This document shows, in pieces, positions 47,051 to 57,055 of a stretch of 64,000 nucleotides of DNA (the first letter of the stretch is position 1; the number at the start of each line of letters is the position of its first letter). A program made the position numbers and the translations under genes. Under the pieces are notes generated by a model. The model was not told the origin of the DNA, searched no databases, and was given only the letters and a program-made list of their open reading frames with translations. Origin of the DNA: Cryptosporidium bovis. Lineage: Eukaryota; Apicomplexa; Conoidasida; Eucoccidiorida; Cryptosporidiidae. Location: positions 389,253-453,252 of the forward strand of contig VHIT02000011.1 in assembly GCA_009768925.2 (NCBI GenBank). Direction: 5' to 3'.

Positions 47051-48292
47051 CTAGTGTATCCTGATGTAATTCGAACTTTCTACTGTTTGTTGGTAATGGT
47101 CTCTCATTGGGATTAACCATGCAAAGCTCGTTACAAAGAAACGAGGGAGAAAATTTAACCTAATAAAATAAATAATTGTTCTCTTCCAATTTTGTGTTGG
47201 CTGTTGTGGGAAGCAATCACCTTCAAAGATAGCCCTTCTTTTTTCATCCTCTGTGTAAAATGCTTCTATAGTTGAAGTAATATAATCGGCAAACTTTGGG
47301 TATAGCCTGTAGTCCTTAAAGTAGTAAAGAACCACGATAATTCCGACAATAATAAATAGTAGTGTTAAAAAGAATTTTAATATTGGCTCAACAAAATAGA
47401 TATAGAATAGCCCATGACTGCTATCATTTTTATTATGATTCCTTCTAATTGTTGGTTTAGGTATTGGTATTTCTTCATTTATTATTTTAATTGAACTGTT
47501 CGACAACCTACATCCCATTGAATTTGCATTTCGGCGACAATTCTGTATACATGTATTAAACTCTGAGAGATTCATCGGTGTAATGCCACCGGTTCTAGCT
47601 TGAATTAACTTCAAACCACTTTTACATCTTTCAATGCACTCTCTAAAACCACTAATTACATTCCGTTCGCATTCCTGATTAAGAATAGCATTTTGGCTTG
47701 TTTGATCGCTTTGAGAACCGGAATCTGTTATTTCATCTGATTTCTTGATTTGAATAATTCCCTTTTGATTGTTGTCGTTTTCTGCAGTGTTTTTTTCTTT
47801 GCTCGCCTTGTTTTCAACGCTTTCATTTTTCTCTATATTTGTTCCATTTTTCCATCCAAAATTGAATGAAGGTATGTTCAATCTTGATCTTTCAGTTGGT
47901 CCATTTTGTGACTTTTTTTCGTTATTGGATGAATGTTTCCAAAAGTATTCTTTTAAGTTTGAAAATTTGTCTTTTAATGATGGTTCTTTCTTTGAATTAA
48001 CGTCTAATCTCGATATTACTCCACTTAGGCTTTTGGGAATCCAAGAATTATTTTTTTTTTGTTCTGGTTTGGAGAACAATGGTATTTCATTGAAACCTTC
48101 AAATATATTGTTAGAAGTTGAATTGTAGTTTCCAGTAAATATCCCACTTATCCCCTCTATTCCAAACCAAGAGTTAGTATTGTTTATATTACTATCTATT
48201 AATACTTCAGACTTCACAAATTCGGTGAAAGAGCAACTGTAGAATACAAAAAAAAATATAAAGATTATATAGTAAGCAGGTGATTTAGACAT
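47051..48292 (-). CDS. Type I membrane protein with six-cysteine luminal domain
   Basis: I set the start at the ATG at 48290-48292; the frame is open slightly further but only with a TTG codon. The 413-residue product begins with a signal peptide (YYIIFIFFFVFYSCSF). The luminal region has a low-complexity, asparagine/lysine/serine-rich stretch and then six cysteines with the pattern C-x10-C-x3-C-x24-C-x3-C-x8-C, which includes two CxxxC pairs. A transmembrane helix (about ILKFFLTLLFIIVGIIVVLYYF) is followed by a cytoplasmic tail of about 85 residues that ends NYIRIH. YIRI fits a tyrosine-based sorting signal. I recognise no family. The pattern suggests a helical hairpin stapled by two disulfides. 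A role in the parasite's secretory organelles or surface is plausible but unproven. Confidence 0.75.
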   Translation of the reverse strand: MSKSPAYYIIFIFFFVFYSCSFTEFVKSEVLIDSNINNTNSWFGIEGISGIFTGNYNSTSNNIFEGFNEIPLFSKPEQKKNNSWIPKSLSGVISRLDVNSKKEPSLKDKFSNLKEYFWKHSSNNEKKSQNGPTERSRLNIPSFNFGWKNGTNIEKNESVENKASKEKNTAENDNNQKGIIQIKKSDEITDSGSQSDQTSQNAILNQECERNVISGFRECIERCKSGLKLIQARTGGITPMNLSEFNTCIQNCRRNANSMGCRLSNSSIKIINEEIPIPKPTIRRNHNKNDSSHGLFYIYFVEPILKFFLTLLFIIVGIIVVLYYFKDYRLYPKFADYITSTIEAFYTEDEKRRAIFEGDCFPQQPTQNWKRTIIYFIRLNFLPRFFVTSFAWLIPMRDHYQQTVESSNYIRIH

Positions 48293-48573
48293 TATTACTA
48301 AAATCAATTAAATTATTAAGGAACTTGTTCCTACAATCCTCAATATCCCCTATGTTTTGAGGCAGCATGCAAACACTTTTACCGCTTTCTATTTCAGTAA
48401 TCAATTTTAATTAAATATTTCCACAAATAAAGGGGATATTTTTAGATCAAATAATTGAGTGTAAACTTAATATGAATTACAGTAATTTTAGTAATTATTT
48501 CTTGTTTGTTACATTAATTTCTCGGATGATACTGGACACTTAAATTGTTTGAATATTTTTTTAAAAATATTCG

Positions 48574-50607
48574 CTAGTTTTCAAATCTTTTCCTAATGAT
48601 ATTTGCTGCCTCAATAATGTCAGACAATACTCCACCTTTAGTTGGTTTTTTCCTTATTTTTGTTTCACATTTTATTTTTTTAATGTTTGCCTCGTTAATT
48701 CTCTTCTCAACTTTGTCACCCATCATCATCTTCATAAATTCATTGAAGTCTATGTAACCATCTTGGTTTGTATCGACTTCTTTTAGTAGGGAATCAATGG
48801 TTGATTGCTCGAATGCTTCCTGAATAAACTTAACATTTAGTACTCTGCTGAGTTCTTGTGGCGATATTTTATCATCCATGTCAAGATCAAATACTTTAAA
48901 AGCAGCTCTGCAGAGCGATTCTTGTTCATATAACTTATGATCAATTGATGCTGCTATGAACTCTGTATAGTCTATTCTACCATTCCCATCTGTATCAAGT
49001 TCCATTAAGAGATTATCTATATCATCGCCTAATTGAGAATTATTATAAATTTGATGTAATGCGCTCCTTATTTCACTAATAGTTAAAACTCCATCTCCAT
49101 TAATGTCTAAATTAGTAAAAAGTTTATGCAATGCTCCAATGTCAGCATCGTTTAGGTGATAAGCGACGCATGTCAACGCCAATTTTTTTAATTTACTTTG
49201 TCTTTGAAAATCTCTGAATTTTGTAAGTAATGAATCACAAACGTCATTAGTAAATAAGGCGATTTCATTTGTGTTTGGAGTTGTAATTAATGATTTTATC
49301 CATGGATGATTAAGAGCATCATGCGCATTTATTCTTTTGTTTGGGTCAATAGTTAATAGCCTTCTAATTAAATCTTTGGCAGAATCTGAAATGTATCTCC
49401 AACTATTGTGCTCAAACGAGAACTTTCCAATTCTAACTCTTCTTAAAATTTCTACATTATCCTTTCCATGAAATGGTGGGTAGCCACATAGTAAAATAAA
49501 AAGTATAACACCTGCACTCCAAAGATCGCATGATTTACTGTAGCTTCCGTTTAGTACTTCTGGAGCTACATAATATGGAGTACCAACAACTGAGGTAAAT
49601 TTATGTGTTTTTGGGCACTTTGCTGCAAAACCCCAGTCAATGACTTTCAATAAGGAGTTAGGGGATGAGTCGGAAAAAAGCAAATTTTCTGGTTTTAAAT
49701 CTCTATGCATAAACTCGTTCGAATGACAATAGGCGATTGCACTAAGTACTTGTTTCATAATTAACGCAGCATATCTTTCGGAAAAATGTCCACGTTTTAT
49801 TATTCTATCGAATAGTTCTCCACCGGTACAGATTTCCATAACAAAATAAAGGTAATTACTATCCTCGAAAACCTCGAATAATTTAATAATATTTGGATGG
49901 TCAAGACGCTTCATTATTAATATTTCTCTTTTTAGACGATTAATATTTTCAAGTTTTGGTTTAAGTATAATTTTAACTGCTCTTTGAGTACCAGATCGCT
50001 TATCTATAGCCTTAACAACAGAGCCATAGGAACCTCTTCCTAAATTTCCCAAGTTAAGTTCGTAAAAATCATTTATATTTTTATTTATAAGCGCATGCTC
50101 TTGAATAAAACACGTTCTATCAAAGAAACCCTGAGCTTGTCTCACTTTTTCAGGATTTTTATCAGTGTATTCAAAAGCTTCACCTTTTGAAGTAGCCATT
50201 ACTGGTGTAGGAGAAAGAACAGGGTAATGATTACCTTCCCTTAACTGATCAAATTGAATATTTCTATTGGCATCAATAAATGACTTGCTCTCTATTATCA
50301 ATCCTCTGTTCATTTGTTCCTTACCACTAACTTTTTTTGGATCACGATATGGTTCATTTGGATTGAGCTTATGTTGCAACTCACCTGCACATTTTGTGCA
50401 CATTGCAGCATAAACGTTATTCTCAAGATTCCCATCAGTTGCAGACTTTTCTATGTGGTTCTTTTCCTTTTCGTTAGTTTCATGAAATGTGTCTTCATTT
50501 TTCCCCGATTTCATGTTGATGTTTTCAAGAGTATTTTGAATTAAGGGTACCATTTTTGCTCCTCCACACAATGTCGATTTATCCGAAGCATTATTGCTAT
50601 TTGTCAT
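48574..50607 (-). CDS. Calcium-dependent protein kinase (CDPK), DWG-type
   Basis: The start is the ATG at 50605-50607; upstream in-frame codons are not ATG. The 677-residue product has a long N-terminal extension (about 180 residues), a kinase domain and four EF-hands. Kinase features are GRGSYGSVVKA, VKIILKP, methionine gatekeeper in FVMEIC, HRDLKPEN near 301, and the metal-binding loop written IDWGFAA (DWG instead of DFG) near 324. GTPYYVAPE follows. EF-loops include DINGDGVLTISE, DTDGNGRIDYTE, DLDMDDKISPQE and DTNQDGYIDFNE. The third has Asp in place of the usual Gly at loop position 6. The DWG change keeps the catalytic Asp, so activity is expected. No N-myristoylation site follows the start. 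It is a paralogue of the CDPK at 3811-5805. Confidence 0.95.
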   Translation of the reverse strand: MTNSNNASDKSTLCGGAKMVPLIQNTLENINMKSGKNEDTFHETNEKEKNHIEKSATDGNLENNVYAAMCTKCAGELQHKLNPNEPYRDPKKVSGKEQMNRGLIIESKSFIDANRNIQFDQLREGNHYPVLSPTPVMATSKGEAFEYTDKNPEKVRQAQGFFDRTCFIQEHALINKNINDFYELNLGNLGRGSYGSVVKAIDKRSGTQRAVKIILKPKLENINRLKREILIMKRLDHPNIIKLFEVFEDSNYLYFVMEICTGGELFDRIIKRGHFSERYAALIMKQVLSAIAYCHSNEFMHRDLKPENLLFSDSSPNSLLKVIDWGFAAKCPKTHKFTSVVGTPYYVAPEVLNGSYSKSCDLWSAGVILFILLCGYPPFHGKDNVEILRRVRIGKFSFEHNSWRYISDSAKDLIRRLLTIDPNKRINAHDALNHPWIKSLITTPNTNEIALFTNDVCDSLLTKFRDFQRQSKLKKLALTCVAYHLNDADIGALHKLFTNLDINGDGVLTISEIRSALHQIYNNSQLGDDIDNLLMELDTDGNGRIDYTEFIAASIDHKLYEQESLCRAAFKVFDLDMDDKISPQELSRVLNVKFIQEAFEQSTIDSLLKEVDTNQDGYIDFNEFMKMMMGDKVEKRINEANIKKIKCETKIRKKPTKGGVLSDIIEAANIIRKRFEN

Positions 50608-51043
50608 ATCTAAAATCACAAAAACTAAACTTTATATTAGAGTTACACTAGGGATTTACCAAAAAATTAATTAAAACCTAAAAAATATACTGACTGTTTT
50701 TAACATGTTATTTAGAGTCTTGTCCTTTAGGCGGTAATACGGAGGTTTGGGCTTTTTTTTAGTCAGGGTATGTGCATTTTGTTCAATGTATAAAAATTCG
50801 ATTTTTTCGCGTGCTTTAGGGGAAAGCAGAAATACTAGTTTGTCTTGGCTTGAATTTTAGTGATTTTTCACCACTGCTCTTGGAAGTGAGTGAATATAAT
50901 AGAGAAAAATGGTAACTATTGCGAATTACCGTATAAAAAAGTAGGATGACTAAATTTGAAAAATGAGCTCGTTTGGTTCGTGAAAAAATAGATTCATATT
51001 CATTTAAACAGTTTCTAATTATGAAATTTTAATATTAATGGTC
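50608..51043. other. Spacer between CDPK and MFS transporter genes
   Basis: This 436-bp AT-rich stretch lies between two minus-strand genes. GGCGGTAA at 50730-50737 is a reverse-complement copy of TTACCGCC. A T-rich run follows. No ORF or RNA gene is seen. Confidence 0.55.
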
Positions 51044-52450
51044 CTATGCCTTTTCTTGAATAAGGCTAGTACCAGACTCTTGTGTTTTATCTTTGTTTGG
51101 ATCATTAATTAACAAGTTAATTGGGGTAATGAACATTATAAATGATGCGATTACATAGAATAAGTGGAAATAAAAGTACTTTGAGGGAGAAAGGCTGCTA
51201 TACATAAGTGGTATTGTCATGTAAATAAACCCAGCGGGGGCAGTTGTTAATGCCATTAAGAAATTAATATTTGAGAATCCAAAACATTCTGCCAAATAAC
51301 AATATGCTGTTGAGTATATACAACTTGAGTATGTAAAAAATATGAAAAAAGATATGATTCTTACATAGTGTGGCAAGTTGAATAAAAACAAAAACGATAC
51401 AGTAATACCAAGAGTGTTTTGAAGTAAAATTCCTCTCGAGACTCCTATTTTGTCCATTATAAATCCATTAGCTAGCGAAAATAGGAATGAGAAGCACTGT
51501 AATGTTGAAAAAATAGTCATTTGACTCCTTACTAATGTTATGTCAACGTTTCCTGTTTCGAAAAGAAAGGTGTCGAGGCATGCTTTAATAGAGTCGGACC
51601 TAAATACTGTCAAAGTGAAGTATGGTAGTAATAGGATGAAAAATGATGAATATAACTGTTCCTTTAGTGGTTTGTAATGAAGGGAAGGGGTGTAGTTTAT
51701 ACTTTCTGATTGAGAATCCGAATTTATGTCATTATTCATCGATGAAACTTTCTCAAAGGAATTCCTTGGTATTAGAACAATGGCGACTGTTGCCAATGTT
51801 CCACAAATTAAGATAGAATAGATCGACAAAATTGTTCTTAGACTAATACCAGAATAATTATGTAGATAATAAATGATGTAAAACACGAATGCAGATAGAT
51901 CCCCCATAGTACTTAGGATTGATATTATTTGGTTCTCATGATTAGGAAATAAATTTGTTATAGAAACAACACTGTTAAATATGGGACCTTGCGGAAGACC
52001 AATTAGGATAAAACCAAGTGGATATAATGGGAGGCTGGAATTACTAATACAGAACATAAGAATACCGAAAATGAACATAAGTTGGCCTATGAAACCAGTT
52101 AATTTTGGGCCTATAGTGTCAAAAAATTTACCACCACCTAAAATTGAGAGAATAATGTTAGGTGCAATAATACCTGCAGTCCAACAAGAAGTAATGTAGT
52201 TATCTTGTGCCTTACATCTTGCTCCAGATGGAAGTAGTTCATATTGATTTTGATCACATAGCCATTCATACGCTCCAAGTTTTATCATAATAAACCTAAT
52301 ACAAATGCTTTGTTGTATTGCAGATGTTGTTAAACAACAGAAAACACAGTATATCGTAAGTAAGACATAGCGATTGATGCCATATGGTGTAATTTGTTTC
52401 ATATTCTTTTCTAACGGTGGAGAGGCCTGATCTTTTTTTTCTTCTACCAT
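51044..52450 (-). CDS. Major facilitator superfamily transporter, apicomplexan ApiAT-like
   Basis: The 468-residue protein has about twelve predicted transmembrane helices and short cytoplasmic ends, the ordinary MFS length. The N-terminal helix region begins INRYVLLTIYCVFCCLTT, and GKFFDTIGPKLTGFIGQLMF is an MFS loop 2-3 signature with the Asp. The layout resembles the SLC43/ApiAT amino-acid carriers of apicomplexans, but no substrate-specific residue is visible and I cannot name the substrate. The C-terminus is short (PNKDKTQESGTSLIQEKA). It is divergent from the DnaJ gene, with a spacer of 299 bp. Confidence 0.8.
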   Translation of the reverse strand: MVEEKKDQASPPLEKNMKQITPYGINRYVLLTIYCVFCCLTTSAIQQSICIRFIMIKLGAYEWLCDQNQYELLPSGARCKAQDNYITSCWTAGIIAPNIILSILGGGKFFDTIGPKLTGFIGQLMFIFGILMFCISNSSLPLYPLGFILIGLPQGPIFNSVVSITNLFPNHENQIISILSTMGDLSAFVFYIIYYLHNYSGISLRTILSIYSILICGTLATVAIVLIPRNSFEKVSSMNNDINSDSQSESINYTPSLHYKPLKEQLYSSFFILLLPYFTLTVFRSDSIKACLDTFLFETGNVDITLVRSQMTIFSTLQCFSFLFSLANGFIMDKIGVSRGILLQNTLGITVSFLFLFNLPHYVRIISFFIFFTYSSCIYSTAYCYLAECFGFSNINFLMALTTAPAGFIYMTIPLMYSSLSPSKYFYFHLFYVIASFIMFITPINLLINDPNKDKTQESGTSLIQEKA

Positions 52451-52749
52451 TTTCCATAGGAAATTTCAATTGTAGAACTGGACTTGAAAATTATATTCAA
52501 GGCGCCAACACAATGTTACCGCCAATTGCTTTATAGTGGAACTATTTTGACTTGTTTGCAATTCCTAATAATTAATGTTAGTTTAGTACCATTAGCTCGT
52601 AAAATTCAGGTTGATTTAGATGTACATGCCTTTAATTGTATTTGAAGAGGAATTTATAGATTTGCTTTCCATCTAAAGAAATTTATTTAAAGTTTACAAA
52701 ACTTTTACTTGAAAGAATAGTGAACTCTTATTCGAATGAAAAGTTCTAG
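52451..52749. promoter_or_regulatory. Divergent spacer between MFS transporter and DnaJ genes
   Basis: This 299-bp divergent spacer has GGCGCCAA at 52501-52508 and TTACCGCCAATT at 52516-52527 within 30 bp of each other, about 50-75 bp upstream of the MFS ATG and 220 bp upstream of the DnaJ ATG. No ORF is seen. Confidence 0.5.
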
Positions 52750-54142
52750 ATGAATTATTTGCTTTTGACAAACAAAAATGGTAGTTTGTTTACTTTAAAT
52801 CGTATTTCTAACTGTTTTTACCTTAAGATAACCAACAATATTTTGTCTGTAAAACATCATTACCCTCCTAGAGAGAGATATTTTCAAAGATTCATTTCAA
52901 CTAGAATTAATCCGTACAAAGTACTTGGTATTTCAAGTAAGTCTTCTAATGAGGAAATTAAGAAGCGATTTCGCGAACTTGCAAAGAAATATCACCCTGA
53001 TTTGAATCCTTCAATTGAATCAAAGGATGAAATGAGTAAAATACTCAGGTAAGTAAAATACCAACAAAATAAAAGAAAACGTAATTTTTCTTAGTGCTTA
53101 TGAAATATTGTCAGACCCTGTTAAAAGAAAGGAATACGATTGCTTAAACAATTCAACAAATGAGGGAAATTTTTTTAGTTCAAACAACTTAGACATTGAA
53201 TTATCCAATAATTCATGGGCACTTAATTCACTTAAAGATTATATTAATATTATGCAATTTTTCGAGAATTTTGTTGAATTTGGACATAATTTTTCTAGAA
53301 AAAGTATCAAAGGGAGTAATATTAATCATAATATAACAATTGATTTTTTTGATTCTGTAAATGGGGTGACACATATAATTAATACGACCTCAAAATGTAA
53401 ATGTGATAGTTGTAATGGTAATGGGTCAACTGCAGGATCCTCATTTTGCTCTTATTGCAATGGTATTGGCATTGTAAGAACAAAAAAAGGATCATTCACT
53501 ATGTATTCTCAATGTGAACATTGTAATGGAGTTGGACGTACAAAAGTGAATTGTAAGCATTGCAATGGTCTTGGAACCATTTCAAAACCAAAAAAATTAA
53601 ATTTGATAGTGCCAAGGGGAACGAAAAGTGGAAAGGAAATTACATTTATCGGGGAAGGTAATTACGGTCCAGGAGGGTACGGCGATTTAATTGTAACTAT
53701 TAATGTAATCCCTCACCCAAAAATGAGATGGATAAATAACGACATTCATGTAAATATCCCTTTTCCAACCAAAACTACCATTCTTGGGGGTGAGATACAG
53801 ATCCCAAGTATCAAGGTTAGAGATAAGTCTCTCAGATTATTTGTCCCTGCCAACACAAACCCAAATGTTCCACTTGTCCTTAAAAAGAGAGGACCCCCAA
53901 TATGTGAAAAGGATGATTTTGGTGACTATATCATACATTTCTCTACTGAAGTTTCGGAGAAAGATATTAAAGAAAAAAATATCACTTCATCAAAAACGAG
54001 TAATAATAGTGAATGGAATTCAACAAAAAGTAAAAGGCAACATGAACGTAGAGAAGCAACCTACCCCAGATACCTTTTAGTTTCTGAAATAGGTAAAGCA
54101 TTTAGCAAATTAATCAATAGATTTACATATATACTGCAGTAA
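52750..54142 (+). CDS. DnaJ/Hsp40 co-chaperone, mitochondrial (mitosome) type, two exons
   Basis: Exon 1 (52750-53048) joins exon 2 (53095-54142) across a 46-nt GT...AG intron that splits a serine codon, giving 448 residues. The J domain (about 54-120) has [21 protein letters not shown] at 82-84 and, after the splice, [16 protein letters not shown]. Four CxxCxGxG-type zinc motifs follow ([32 protein letters not shown]), then the C-terminal beta-rich peptide-binding domain ([18 protein letters not shown]). The N-terminal 50 residues are rich in Asn, Lys, Arg and aromatic residues, with few acids, like a mitochondrial targeting sequence, so the mitosomal Hsp70 is the likely partner. There is no Gly/Phe-rich linker like that in E. 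coli DnaJ. Confidence 0.93.
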
Positions 54143-54356
54143 TAGGGTATTATTCTTAAGTTTAATGTCGATAAAAAATGATTATTGTAAATGCCCACAA
54201 TTTTAGGGTGTTAATATTTAGAGCTTTAAATTATTATTTTTTTATCCCCCACACACGAACTCAACGCCTTTCATATAAAAAGGAATATTTTTTTCATAGG
54301 ATAAATAACGATATTACTGTGTCATAATTTCTGTTTTCAGGAAAAGAATTCGACAG

Positions 54357-54841
54357 ATGACCGTATGTTTGAAACAAATAAGCACTAATGTGTGCAAATA
54401 CTCAGAATATCACATTTTTTTTAATAGATAAAATCCATCAAATGGAAAAAATATCTTCATTTTTGCATTACGGTTTCTATTAGACTAAAGGAACTTGAAT
54501 GTAAATGGCAACAACCACAAAGTGACATATCACTCATAAACTGGTACAAAAAACAAGTTTTAGGAGATGTAAGTGATTAAACATACAATAGAAACAGTAG
54601 CATTGTTTTTCAAATAATTTTTAGGGTGTTGGATGTGAAGAACCTTCTTTTGAGGAATGTCATTTAATGATTTCAAAAGTAATTGAAGATGGACTGATTC
54701 AGGTAAGCTTCCTAGTATTTTTAAATGAGACTTAAATAAATCTAAAAATAGGTTGCAGGGTCATACCAGGATCCTGTTGATGGTATGAATATAAGGCTTT
54801 TGAGGTCTAATAAGTTTTTCTTTCCAGAAATTTGGACATGA
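54357..54841 (+). CDS. Probable small multi-exon gene, unrecognised product
   Basis: No single long ORF covers this region, but a spliced model works. Exons 54357-54362 (ATG ACC only), 54428-54568, 54625-54702 and 54752-54841 are joined by GT...AG introns of 65, 56 and 49 nt. All three introns fall between codons, and the frame stays open to a TGA, giving 104 residues. Parts read LKELECKWQQPQSD, LINWYKKQVLGD, SFEECHLMISKVIEDGLIQ. The last of these resembles the final helices of a winged-helix or PCI domain. A fourth possible intron (GTATGA...TTTCCAG, 45 nt) inside the last exon would remove 15 residues without changing the frame. The first exon is the weakest part, and the true start may be upstream. 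It lies between the DnaJ and PI4K genes on the same strand. I do not recognise the family. Confidence 0.55.
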
Positions 54842-54967
54842 ACAAACAAATTTCACTCTATCCTTAAGCGGTCGTTTTATAGACGTCATGAAATTAATAG
54901 TCTGGAAAGCCACAAAAATTGGAAAAAAAGTGATTCAGTGTTCTAATGTTTATTTTAAGTATTTCAA

Positions 54968-56956
54968 ATGAATAACTATCCTGCTAATCAACAGGTATAC
55001 TTTTCAACTCATAATGCTTTACGTGCAGGTGAAAATGAGGTCCAAAAATTTATATTGTATATTGATGAATTAAGGGGAAGCAAACGAATTTTATTATCAA
55101 TTTATCCCTTCTATGATTGTCAAATGGTGAAAAGATTAGTTATTAAATATTTGGGTCTTCCGGAGGGGACAAGTATTAGAGATGTCCAGCTTTTTTATAG
55201 AGGGGTTGAAATTCCAAATGGTAGGTTCATGCATATTTTTGAAAAACAGAAATATCCCTTGCATTATTCGTTGAGGATGAACGAGTCTGATTTCGGAATT
55301 AGAAGTACCGGAATTAAGTGGTCTGAAAAAATACAGAAGCTTGTAATTGAGGTGAAGTTGGCAATGCAAAGAAATGTTCACCCAAAGCTTACATTGGACG
55401 GCACTGGAGCCACGTATCGTATGTACAATGCAAAAGGACAAGTAGTAGCAATGTTTAAACCACTTGATGAGGAGGCATTCTCACCTAATAATCCTAGAGG
55501 ATATCAGGGAAAACTGGGACAACAGGGATTTAGGTCAGGAGTTTTGTCAGGTGAAGGGGCAAGCAGGGAGGTTGCTACTGCCATTTGGGATGCTTATTAT
55601 CACAACTTTGCAGGTGTTCCAGATACAACCCTAGTGGAGGCATGCCATGAGGCATTTAACTATAACTCTTTGAGCAAAGTGACATTAGAATGGGGTGACA
55701 TATTTGAGAAGAATAACTTAAATGTAAATAAAGATATCAGTATAAGTTGGAAATTAGGGGCATTTCAGGAGTATGTTTCTACATCCGAGACAGTGGGGAA
55801 TTTCAATCCCTCTATTTTCGGTATCAGAGATGTGCATAGAATTGGTATACTAGATATTTGCCTGTTTAATTTAGACAGAAATGATAGCAATATTCTTGTT
55901 CTTCCAAACCCTCAAAATTACTCTACAAAGGTAACCGGTAATTCATTAAATAATACTTCAAATAGCCCCTATGATCACCCACTAAGTACTCCTGATGGGA
56001 AGAGGACGAAGTATAAGCTTGTTCCTATAGATCATGGACTTTGCTTACCTGACGTTTTGGATGTTGCTCAATTCGATTGGATTTGGTACGATTGGCCCCA
56101 ATCTAAGATACCATTTAATAAGTCTGAATTAAAGGTTATAAAACATATGAATCCGGATGTTGATGCAGAAAGACTGAAAAGAAAGTTACTTATTCGAAGC
56201 GAATGTTTAAGAAGTATGCAAGTATCTGTAAGGTGGTTGAAACTGGCAACTTCAATGCACTTGAATCTATTTCAGATAGCCAGTTTTCTCTGCAGGGAAG
56301 ACCTGGAAATTCCCTCATATATGGAACAACTAATTCAGCTTAGTCTGCAACGTTGTTACAGGGCATTTGATGCTACATCCTTCATTTCTTCCAATAGACT
56401 CGGTTATTTGCATATTGACTTGGCAACGTCCGCTATACACAGATCTAAAAAACCTCTTTTTGAACTTCAGGGAAACTCAACCAGCCTCAACAATCCCGGG
56501 GCCAGACAACCAGTTCTAGATGACAGTTCGATTGAGTCTTCAATTGAGGACTCTGACTTTTCATCTTCTGACGATTCGGTTATAAAAAGCAAGTTATGGA
56601 GATCATGCAAAGGCAAAAGAGATCAAAACAAATCTCCAGGTGAGCAGAACCCAGAGGACGCACTCGAAATCGGGGAAAGTGAACAACTCACTCCATCAGG
56701 TTTTCAGAAAAGCTGTTTAGGTGGTATTACAAGGAACACTGCCTATAGAAGTCAACTGTTGCTTGGGTTGGTTCCACAAAATACGACTTGGGCATTACTA
56801 GATAGAGAGAACAAACCAATACCGATACAATGGGACGACAAACACTTTGAACGTGTCTTCTTCGATATTCTGGAAAAGGAGATGAAGCACTCCCTGGTTG
56901 AAAAGCATCCGGATTGGGAGGAGTATCCTTATTTTGGAGATGAGCTGCTCGTTTAA
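54968..56956 (+). CDS. Ubiquitin-like/PI3-PI4-kinase-domain protein (PI4K-gamma/UbDK type)
   Basis: The 662-residue protein starts with a ubiquitin-like domain (about 26-100: QKFILYIDELRGSKRILLSI, VKRLVIKYLGLPEGT, QLFYRGVEIPNGR). It continues with a PI3/PI4-kinase-like domain of the plant PI4K-gamma type. Typical motifs are LDGTGATYRMYNAKG, VAMFKPLDEEAFSPNNPRGYQG, GVLSGEGASREVATAIWD, DICLFNLDRNDSNILVL (the HxD-like catalytic region, with DRN) and LVPIDHGLCLPD with its DxG. A low-complexity Ser/Asp-rich stretch follows near 530. In plants such proteins phosphorylate proteins, so UbDK is as likely as lipid kinase. The C-terminus ends in an acidic stretch. Confidence 0.9.
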   Translation: MNNYPANQQVYFSTHNALRAGENEVQKFILYIDELRGSKRILLSIYPFYDCQMVKRLVIKYLGLPEGTSIRDVQLFYRGVEIPNGRFMHIFEKQKYPLHYSLRMNESDFGIRSTGIKWSEKIQKLVIEVKLAMQRNVHPKLTLDGTGATYRMYNAKGQVVAMFKPLDEEAFSPNNPRGYQGKLGQQGFRSGVLSGEGASREVATAIWDAYYHNFAGVPDTTLVEACHEAFNYNSLSKVTLEWGDIFEKNNLNVNKDISISWKLGAFQEYVSTSETVGNFNPSIFGIRDVHRIGILDICLFNLDRNDSNILVLPNPQNYSTKVTGNSLNNTSNSPYDHPLSTPDGKRTKYKLVPIDHGLCLPDVLDVAQFDWIWYDWPQSKIPFNKSELKVIKHMNPDVDAERLKRKLLIRSECLRSMQVSVRWLKLATSMHLNLFQIASFLCREDLEIPSYMEQLIQLSLQRCYRAFDATSFISSNRLGYLHIDLATSAIHRSKKPLFELQGNSTSLNNPGARQPVLDDSSIESSIEDSDFSSSDDSVIKSKLWRSCKGKRDQNKSPGEQNPEDALEIGESEQLTPSGFQKSCLGGITRNTAYRSQLLLGLVPQNTTWALLDRENKPIPIQWDDKHFERVFFDILEKEMKHSLVEKHPDWEEYPYFGDELLV

Positions 56957-57055
56957 TAAAGTCATCACTAATTGGTAGTAGAATAATGCTAGTATATATA
57001 ATCTTTTTTTTCTAGTTGTTTATTTCAAAGGGATTCAATGGTTTATATGCCCCAA

